The position numbers and the translations under genes were made by a program. This document shows, one piece after another, positions 1-4,799 of a stretch of 7,147 nucleotides of DNA. Location of the stretch: NCBI GenBank assembly GCA_030592165.1, contig JAUVKC010000054.1, forward strand, positions 1 through 7,147. The letters are read 5' to 3'. Position 1 is the stretch's first letter, and every line of letters begins with the position of its first letter. Source of the stretch: Candidatus Buchananbacteria bacterium. GTDB taxonomy: Bacteria > Patescibacteriota > Patescibacteriia > CAIXNZ01. Under the pieces are notes generated by a model. It worked only from the letters and a program-made list of their open reading frames with translations. It was not told the origin of the DNA and did no database searches.

Positions 1-890
1 AACCTATTTATAAAAATTTTCAACCAGTTAAATGGGTTTATAAAATAAGCATAAACTTTTAATTTCTCAACTGCAAACCCTGATTTAATGGCAAATAAAA
101 ATAAACCTAATTCCATGGCAAGACACGCTGGGGTGATTAATAATAAAGTTGCTAATTTGTAATTTTCTAAAATAGTGATGAAACGATTGCGTTCCATATA
201 ATAATATTTCTTGACACTTTTAGAAAACTCAAATTTATGATAAATAACAGCATCTGGCACGACAATATTTTTATAACCTGCCATTCTTATCCTCCAGCCA
301 AGGTCAAGATCTTCATGATACATAAAAAAATCAGAATCAAATAAACCAATTTTTTCTAAAACTTGAGATTTTAGTAACAAACAAGCACCTGAAGCATAAG
401 CTATTTCTTGAGGTTGCAAATCACCTTTAAACTCCTGGTATCCTCCGCTAGAAAACCCAAACCCAAGATAATGAATTGAGTTACCAAGTGAATTTATCTG
501 ATCTTTGGCAGGATAAAGCATTATTCTTGGTTGTAAAGCAGCTATTTTATCATCTGCTTCAGCGACTTTTATCATTTTTGATAAAAAATCAGGTTCAACT
601 ATAGTATCTTGGTTTAGTAATAAAATATAATCAAACCCTTTGGCTAAAGCTCTTTTCATGGCCAGATTATTACCTTGAGCAAAACCATAGTTTTTTATAT
701 GTCTAATAATTTGAATATTCTTAAAATTTGCCTTAACATAATCTACTGAATCGTCTGTTGAACTATTATCAGCAAAAATAATGCGATAATTTTCTTTTGG
801 GAAATCTATTTTTTGCAAACTACTCAAACAATCCGGTAAGTATTTTTTACCGTTATAATTCAATATTATTATTGCGACATTTTTTGGCAT
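1..890 (-). CDS. Family 2 glycosyltransferase (rhamnosyltransferase-like), C-terminus beyond window edge
   Basis: The 296 visible codons read without a stop to the window edge from an ATG at 890. The protein opens with a GT-A nucleotide-binding start, VAIIILNYNG (residues 5-14), followed by the FADNSSTDDS stretch (39-48). The GT2 metal/donor-site region LLLNQDT lies at 90-96, an acceptor-side HEDLDLGWR motif at 192-200, and YMERNR at 231-236. A hydrophobic stretch around 246-268 may be a membrane-contact segment. This order is typical of GT2 enzymes of the rhamnosyltransferase/WcaA type, which transfer a sugar from a nucleotide-sugar donor to a growing surface glycan at the cytoplasmic face. 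Donor and acceptor cannot be read from sequence. No Shine-Dalgarno motif precedes the ATG, and a stem-loop ends 12 bases upstream. Membership of GT2 is secure; the rhamnosyl specificity is only a resemblance. Confidence 0.9.
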   Translation of the reverse strand, partial: MPKNVAIIILNYNGKKYLPDCLSSLQKIDFPKENYRIIFADNSSTDDSVDYVKANFKNIQIIRHIKNYGFAQGNNLAMKRALAKGFDYILLLNQDTIVEPDFLSKMIKVAEADDKIAALQPRIMLYPAKDQINSLGNSIHYLGFGFSSGGYQEFKGDLQPQEIAYASGACLLLKSQVLEKIGLFDSDFFMYHEDLDLGWRIRMAGYKNIVVPDAVIYHKFEFSKSVKKYYYMERNRFITILENYKLATLLLITPACLAMELGLFLFAIKSGFAVEKLKVYAYFINPFNWLKIFINR

Positions 891-902
891 AGTTTTAAAG
901 CG

Positions 903-932
903 ACAAAAAGGTAGCTATAACTACCTTTTTGT
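903..932 (-). terminator. Intrinsic-terminator-like hairpin between SDR gene and glycosyltransferase gene
   Basis: A perfect 12-bp inverted repeat, ACAAAAAGGTAG (903-914) and CTACCTTTTTGT (921-932), encloses a 6-base loop. On the minus strand it follows the SDR stop codon by 17 bases and its 3' arm ends in TTTTTGT, as in A-tract/stem/T-tract terminators. The plus-strand reading has an even longer T-rich tail (926-940), so it could work in both directions. On the minus strand it ends only 12 bases before the next ATG. It may therefore be a leaky terminator or a 5'-UTR structure for the glycosyltransferase. Confidence 0.7.
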
Positions 933-949
933 TTTTATTTAAATATTTT

Positions 950-1981
950 TTAATCCTTAACTTCTTCTGTTTTATTCCACTTAATCATTACTTTATGAAC
1001 TTTTGAATATTCAACAACTGATTCAAGTCCTTTATCCAAAGTAACTATTGGGAACCATTGGATTTTTTCTTTAGCTAAACTAATATCAGGGATACCTAGT
1101 TTGGTCATAAAAAGTAATGGATCAGCATACTGGATCTTTGATTTTGAAGCTGTCATTTCAATAATTTTCTGGGCAATATCAGAAATCTTATGTTCTTGCG
1201 GATTACCGACATTAAAAGGTCCGAATTCTTTGACACTCATCATTTTTATACTAGCATCAATAACATCATTAACATGACATAAAGTAGTTGTAAAATCTTT
1301 ATCTCCGTAAATTGTTAATGGTTGATGATCCAAAGCAGCAACAATAAAGTCAGGAACCATATGACCGACAAATAAAGGCATACGTGGACCATAAGTAGTG
1401 AAAATACGGATTATTTTGGCGTCAATATTATAAATAGTACGATAAGAAAATACTAAAGTTTCTGCAAACCGTTTCCCTTCGTCATAAGCTGCTCGTGGTG
1501 TTAACGGACTACTTGGATAAAAAACATTTTCTTTCATATACGGAGCTTTATCATCTTTGGGTCCATAAACAACTGAGGAAGAAAAATGGAGTAATTTAGC
1601 TTTATATTTCACAGCTAGATCTAAAGCCCGAATTGTGCCTAAACTATTTGTTTTAGCAGTTATCACTGTGTTTTTCTTAAAATTCTTTGGTGCTGTAGGA
1701 CAAGCTAAATTATATATTTCCTGAATACCCTGAAATTCTAATTGAAACCTTTCAAGTTCTGGGTATTTTTGTAAATCAGTTAAATCATTAACATCAGCAT
1801 TAATAAAAACAAAATTTTCGTTTTGTAATAAATGATCTATATTTTCCTGGCTACCAGAAACAAAATTATCAACACAAATTACTTGATTGTCTTTAATCAA
1901 CTTATCACATAAATGTGAACCGATAAAACCTGCTCCCCCAAGAACTAATACATTTTTCTTTTTAAATACTCCTTTAGCCAT
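950..1981 (-). CDS. NAD-dependent SDR sugar-nucleotide enzyme, UDP-glucuronate decarboxylase-like
   Basis: A 343-residue extended short-chain dehydrogenase. The Rossmann NAD-binding motif GGAGFIGSHL is at residues 15-24, with the acidic D38 after the second strand (VICVDNF). The catalytic YDEGK (Y166, K170) and its preceding PRAAYDEGKRFAE context, RIFTTYGPRM (192-201), LTIYGD (222-227) and NVGNPQEH (257-264) all match the UXS (UDP-xylose synthase) subfamily better than galactose epimerases. A UXS enzyme would decarboxylate UDP-glucuronate to UDP-xylose. However, the segment equivalent to S-T-S-E-V-Y-G of UXS reads SSSVVYG (134-140), so the glutamate assigned a role in UXS catalysis is V137 here. 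The reaction may differ, for example epimerisation or dehydration. The ATG at 1981 directly abuts a tandem repeat and has no Shine-Dalgarno motif. It is kept because nothing in frame downstream is a plausible start before the NAD motif. Confidence 0.88.
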   Translation of the reverse strand: MAKGVFKKKNVLVLGGAGFIGSHLCDKLIKDNQVICVDNFVSGSQENIDHLLQNENFVFINADVNDLTDLQKYPELERFQLEFQGIQEIYNLACPTAPKNFKKNTVITAKTNSLGTIRALDLAVKYKAKLLHFSSSVVYGPKDDKAPYMKENVFYPSSPLTPRAAYDEGKRFAETLVFSYRTIYNIDAKIIRIFTTYGPRMPLFVGHMVPDFIVAALDHQPLTIYGDKDFTTTLCHVNDVIDASIKMMSVKEFGPFNVGNPQEHKISDIAQKIIEMTASKSKIQYADPLLFMTKLGIPDISLAKEKIQWFPIVTLDKGLESVVEYSKVHKVMIKWNKTEEVKD

Positions 1982-2050
1982 ATAGTTAGATATTAGATAG
2001 TTAGATGTTAGATAGTTAGATATTGGATATTAGTAATTAGAAATTAGAGA
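1982..2050. repeat. Tandem TTAGATA-type heptad/octad repeat abutting a start codon
   Basis: Nine successive units begin with TTAG or a one-base variant: TTAGATA (1986), TTAGATAG (1993), TTAGATG (2001), TTAGATAG (2008), TTAGATA (2016), TTGGATA (2023), TTAGTAA (2030), TTAGAAA (2037) and TTAGAGA (2044). Seen another way, 1982-2026 is three near-identical 15-base copies, which differ only at 2007 and 2025. The array runs right up to the ATG of the SDR gene, so it forms that gene's immediate 5' leader. Similar low-complexity spacers occur between CPR genes as I remember them; no function is known to me. Confidence 0.85.
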
Positions 2051-2163
2051 ATGGTAGATTATTCCAATCACAAATTTCTCAATATTCCTGTCTGACATCA
2101 GGCAGGCAATTTCTATTATCAATTAATTCCATTTTAACAAAGATTACTATAAAAATAAAGGTT
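2051..2163. other. Remainder of the intergenic spacer, with a short imperfect palindrome
   Basis: Together with the preceding repeat, this gives 182 bases between the GtrA stop and the SDR start. It contains an imperfect palindrome, CCTGTCTGA (2087-2095) and TCAGGCAGG (2098-2106), separated by 2 bases with one mismatched (wobble-capable) pair. It has no T-tract and is not a convincing terminator. A promoter for the SDR gene is expected here. AT-rich hexamers such as TTGTTA and TAATAG can be picked on the minus strand around 2130-2110, but none is strong enough to call. No open reading frame was seen. Confidence 0.5.
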
Positions 2164-2562
2164 TTAAGTATGTTTAAATGTCCAATAACGATTTGCCAAA
2201 AAATTCCAGCCTAAACCAATAATAATAGCCACTATTTTAGCAATTAAATCAAAAACAAATAAATAGGTGACTAAAACGTAAACAACTGTATTATTTAGGA
2301 GAAAATAAACTAAATTTACTGCGAAAAACTTAATATATTGACCTTTTATATCATGATGATAGTTACGGAAAGTCCAATATTTATTAAAAATAAAACTAAA
2401 ACTCATGGCAACTAAAATCGCTATAATATTTGCGTATATAAAATAAACACCCAGTCCTCGGGTCAAACCAAAATATACTAAATAATCTATTAAAGTATTT
2501 ACTACCCCGATAAGGCAGAATTTAATAAATTGTCTTAAAATTTTATTTTGTAAAATTCTCAT
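2164..2562 (-). CDS. GtrA-like small polytopic membrane protein
   Basis: A 132-residue protein with four hydrophobic segments (about residues 14-34, 41-60, 78-100 and 105-122). Family hallmarks are IKFCLIGVVNTLIDY (residues 13-27), the loop signature FNKYWTF (59-65) and its second copy ANRYWTF (123-129). GtrA-family proteins are thought to help move polyprenyl-linked sugars across the cytoplasmic membrane or to assist glycosyltransferases that modify surface glycans. Length and topology are normal for the family. The start codon overlaps the stop of the upstream protease by one base (TAATG), indicating translational coupling. Only a weak AGG lies upstream, inside the protease's last codons. 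The substrate is unknown. Confidence 0.9.
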   Translation of the reverse strand: MRILQNKILRQFIKFCLIGVVNTLIDYLVYFGLTRGLGVYFIYANIIAILVAMSFSFIFNKYWTFRNYHHDIKGQYIKFFAVNLVYFLLNNTVVYVLVTYLFVFDLIAKIVAIIIGLGWNFLANRYWTFKHT

Positions 2563-4133
2563 TAATATAAACCTAAATCTTGATCAATAGAAATAACAGA
2601 GATAGTTTCAAGTAAGGGATTAAAATCATCAACAGATTCAATTACTGTGCCTATTTGATAATTTGAAATAAAAGCATCTGAAATCTCAACAACGTAATTT
2701 TGCCAGTTTGGGCCGTAAAGCTGGGCTGTAATATTGTCATCTTCTAACCGGCGCAATTCCCCTCCCTTAGATACTGCGTATACTTTTGGGTCAGTTGATA
2801 TTCTGACTAATTTCACCCCTGGCCGTAAATTCACATTACCGCCGATTGTAATTTTTGCTAATTTTTCATCTGTAATTGTTGTGACATCATCAAAATTATT
2901 ATACCAGCTAAAATAAGTCGGCTCGTTTGGAAAAACATAACGCTGACCATCAGTTGCTAAATAATAAACTGTTGAACCTGAAGCTTTGATTAATCTATCA
3001 TCGCCTATATCAAAAAAAAGTGATTGCCAAACTTTAGTCGGGTTTAAAAGTCCTTGCCCTATTTTACCGATAAAATCAGGATTTAAAGTATCGATATTAT
3101 CAGTATTGTTTAAAATCAATTTGGTTATTTCAATATTACTTTTTTGTGGATCATACGACATTATTAAAGCAGCCAATCCAGAAACTACTGGGGCTGCTAA
3201 CGAAGTACCGGAAAAAGGACCCGTATAATATTCAGAAAACTCTTTTATGTTTTCGTCATTAATTGAGGCTCCCATAAAAGCTGAACCTGGAGCGACAATA
3301 TCAACACAACGTGAACCATAATTTGAATAAGTAGCTAATTTATCTTCATGATCAGTTGCTCCGACTGTAATAACTATATTTTCATTATTTCTTCCTTCAT
3401 AACAAGCAGGATACATCTTAATTAAATCAAGATTATTTGATTCACCTTCAATAATTTCATTACCAGCTGCGACTACAACTAACACACCTTTATCATAAGC
3501 TCTTTCTATGGCCAGTTCTAAAGCCTTATCATAATCATTACCGACAAAACTCATATTAATAATATCAGCGCCATTATTTATAGCGTAATGTACAGCATCA
3601 ATAACATCGACAGTACTACCACTACCGTTTGGATCAAGGACTCGTAATGGCATTATTTTTGTATGCCAACTCATCCCAGTTATACCAGTTGCGTTATTAC
3701 CGACAGCAGAAATAATACCTGAAATAAAAGTACCATGAATAATAGCTTCTTCAATACAAGTTTGTTGTCTCAAGCAATTTTTAAAATAACTTGGACTAGG
3801 ATCATTGTCAGCATCAAGAAAATCCCAGCCTTTAATATCATCAATATAACCGTTATTATCATTATCAAGGCCATCACCTAAAATCTCATCACGATTAACC
3901 CAAATATTAGCCTGTAAATCAGGGTGGATCAAATCAACTCCAGAATCAATCACAGCCACAACAACACTATTACTACCAGTTTCATCAGCCCAAACAGTTG
4001 GCATTTGTAAATGCTCAAGATACCACTGGTCCTCGTATAAAGGATCATTGGGAGTTAGAGTGGCTGCAAAACAAAAATTGCCTATTAAAAATAGGCTTAA
4101 AGTTAAAATTATTACGTTTTTTGTGAGTTTCAT
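2562..4133 (-). CDS. Secreted subtilisin-like serine protease (S8) with C-terminal surface domain
   Basis: A 523-residue preprotein. Residues 1-23/24 form a signal peptide (KLTK, hydrophobic core, CFA|A). The catalytic domain runs about 28-372 and has the full S8 set: Asp63 in VIDSGV, His133 in HGTFISG, oxyanion Asn225 in AAGN and Ser311 in FSGTSLAAP. The lead-in TPNDPLYEDQWYL follows the signal peptide directly, so there is no I9-type inhibitory propeptide. An acidic loop, DGLDNDNNGYIDD (87-99), is a likely calcium site. The family's usual GHGTHVAG is altered to IHGTFISG. Cysteines at 120/126 and 244/276 could form disulfides outside the cell. Residues 380-517 are the same domain that ends the secreted protein encoded at 4800-6455. 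The start lies 3 bases after the RAYT stop and has no Shine-Dalgarno motif. It is predicted to be secreted and active, perhaps processing surface proteins; the substrate is unknown. Confidence 0.95.
   Translation of the reverse strand: MKLTKNVIILTLSLFLIGNFCFAATLTPNDPLYEDQWYLEHLQMPTVWADETGSNSVVVAVIDSGVDLIHPDLQANIWVNRDEILGDGLDNDNNGYIDDIKGWDFLDADNDPSPSYFKNCLRQQTCIEEAIIHGTFISGIISAVGNNATGITGMSWHTKIMPLRVLDPNGSGSTVDVIDAVHYAINNGADIINMSFVGNDYDKALELAIERAYDKGVLVVVAAGNEIIEGESNNLDLIKMYPACYEGRNNENIVITVGATDHEDKLATYSNYGSRCVDIVAPGSAFMGASINDENIKEFSEYYTGPFSGTSLAAPVVSGLAALIMSYDPQKSNIEITKLILNNTDNIDTLNPDFIGKIGQGLLNPTKVWQSLFFDIGDDRLIKASGSTVYYLATDGQRYVFPNEPTYFSWYNNFDDVTTITDEKLAKITIGGNVNLRPGVKLVRISTDPKVYAVSKGGELRRLEDDNITAQLYGPNWQNYVVEISDAFISNYQIGTVIESVDDFNPLLETISVISIDQDLGLY
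2583..2996 (-). repeat. Coding copy 1 of the shared C-terminal domain (in the protease)
   Basis: Protease residues 380-517 are clearly homologous to the end of the neighbouring secreted protein. Shared landmarks are LIKASG, RYVFPN, YFSWY, ITIGGNV, PGVKLV, TDPKVYAV, a YG.NW motif and a final ETI..IS.D tail. DNA similarity persists as well, including an identical 17-base tract at 2926-2942 and 5161-5177. The domain contains two related halves, starting at VYYLATDGQRYV (389) and VYAVSKGGELRRL (451). I associate it with CPR secreted proteins but cannot name a family. Confidence 0.88.
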
Positions 4134-4136
4134 TTG

Positions 4137-4796
4137 TTAAAAATTTACAAAATCAATTTCAAATAAAGAATGATCAGCTAATTCGTAATTTTTCCATGAA
4201 CAATACTTATAGCTGGAAATATCATCCGTTAAATTAGCTTTAATTGGATTATTGTGAATATAATTTAATTTTTCGTTAAATTTTTTAGGAGAATATATGT
4301 TGAAGTCGTAGAAGCCATGATTCCAAAAACTTCCTTTTTGTTTTAATTGTTTATTTATTCCCCTTGCCGAAGCACCTTTTATCCGTTTTACAATATATGA
4401 AATATTCCCCTCTCGGGTAACACTGAATTCATTAGGCGCATAACCCGCCTCCTGGGTAACACCGAATTCATTTGGGACATAACCCTCCTGGGTGACACCG
4501 AATTCATTCGGTGCGCGACGTTGCTCCCCGAATGAATTCGGGGTTACCCGAGTTACCCCAGGGACGCTTAGTTCACCAGATACTCTACATATATCATCTA
4601 CCTGAAGTTGTATCAACAAATGCACATGATTTGGCATTATACAATATCCAAAAATTTTAAATTTTAATTCATTTCTTAATTTATCCAAATTCCCCAAAAA
4701 CAATTCGCAACATTTCTCATCCTTAAAATATTCCTTATTCTTAAAAGTTCTTGTTGTAACAAAATGAATATCACCAGAAAAATTATATTTCTCCAT
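4137..4796 (-). CDS. REP-associated tyrosine transposase (RAYT, Y1/HUH) with in-frame REP-encoded insert
   Basis: A 219-residue Y1-transposase-like protein. FVTTRTFKN near the N-terminus, GYCIMPNHVHLLI (HUH pair H57 and H59), FWNHGFYDFNIYS (candidate nucleophile Y163) and YIHNNPIKANL (179-189) are the standard order of IS200-like/RAYT proteins. These cut and join single-stranded DNA at REP hairpins. Residues ~70-130, between the HUH strand and the NISYIVKRIKG helix, are not part of the fold. They read PNSFGEQ, then PNEFGVTQE, PNEFGVTQE and PNEFSVTRE, encoded by REP-like palindromic DNA. Without them the protein is ~158 residues, the usual RAYT size. The gene sits 3 bases from both neighbours, inside a secreted-protein operon. 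All catalytic residues remain, so it may be active; whether the insert is tolerated is unknown. No Shine-Dalgarno motif was seen. Confidence 0.93.
   Translation of the reverse strand: MEKYNFSGDIHFVTTRTFKNKEYFKDEKCCELFLGNLDKLRNELKFKIFGYCIMPNHVHLLIQLQVDDICRVSGELSVPGVTRVTPNSFGEQRRAPNEFGVTQEGYVPNEFGVTQEAGYAPNEFSVTREGNISYIVKRIKGASARGINKQLKQKGSFWNHGFYDFNIYSPKKFNEKLNYIHNNPIKANLTDDISSYKYCSWKNYELADHSLFEIDFVNF
4412..4487. repeat. Two tandem REP-like half units inside the RAYT gene
   Basis: Two copies of a 36-39 bp unit begin with GGGTAACAC at 4415 and 4454, each followed by a C(C/T)GAATTCATT hairpin core and an ATAACCC end. The unit start repeats again at 4490, where the full palindromic element begins. 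Spacings of 39 and 36 bases are multiples of three and keep the RAYT frame open. The second unit keeps its small stem through a G-T pair, while the first has a decayed stem (CTGAA/TTAGG). They encode the last two PNEF.VT.E peptide repeats. Confidence 0.9.
4488..4564. repeat. REP/BIME-like palindromic element inside the RAYT coding region
   Basis: Two inverted 22-base arms (4490-4511 and 4528-4549) flank a 16-base loop and pair at all but two positions, one of which is a G-T wobble. Each arm holds its own small hairpin, CCGAA-TTCA-TTCGG, preceded by GGGT. This matches the layout of a bacterial interspersed mosaic element: two REPs in opposite orientation, each with a 5' tetranucleotide. Bases 4488-4549 match 6538-6599 at 58 of 62 positions, with the differences in the loop. 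The similarity continues imperfectly through AGTTA..CC..CAGGG to about 4564. Confidence 0.92.
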
Positions 4797-4799
4797 TTA

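Noticed and set aside
2087..2106. Terminator after the GtrA gene
   Set aside because: The stem is imperfect, the loop is only 2 bases and no T-tract follows on the minus strand.
2734..2916. 60-codon open frame on the plus strand
   Set aside because: It lies antisense within the protease's conserved C-terminal domain, has no homology-like features, and is a shadow of that gene.
2986..3228. 80-codon open frame on the plus strand
   Set aside because: It is antisense to the conserved S8 catalytic region around Ser311; no membrane or domain pattern suggests a real protein.
4440..4490. Internal start sites (AGGAGG-like followed by ATG) within the RAYT repeat units
   Set aside because: The ATGs are out of the RAYT frame and open only a short, low-complexity frame; the purine-rich motif is a by-product of the repeat sequence.
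4412..4549. CRISPR-like array of 36-39 bp repeats
   Set aside because: There are no distinct unique spacers, the repeats are contiguous and translated in frame, and no cas genes are present. The pattern fits REP-like units.
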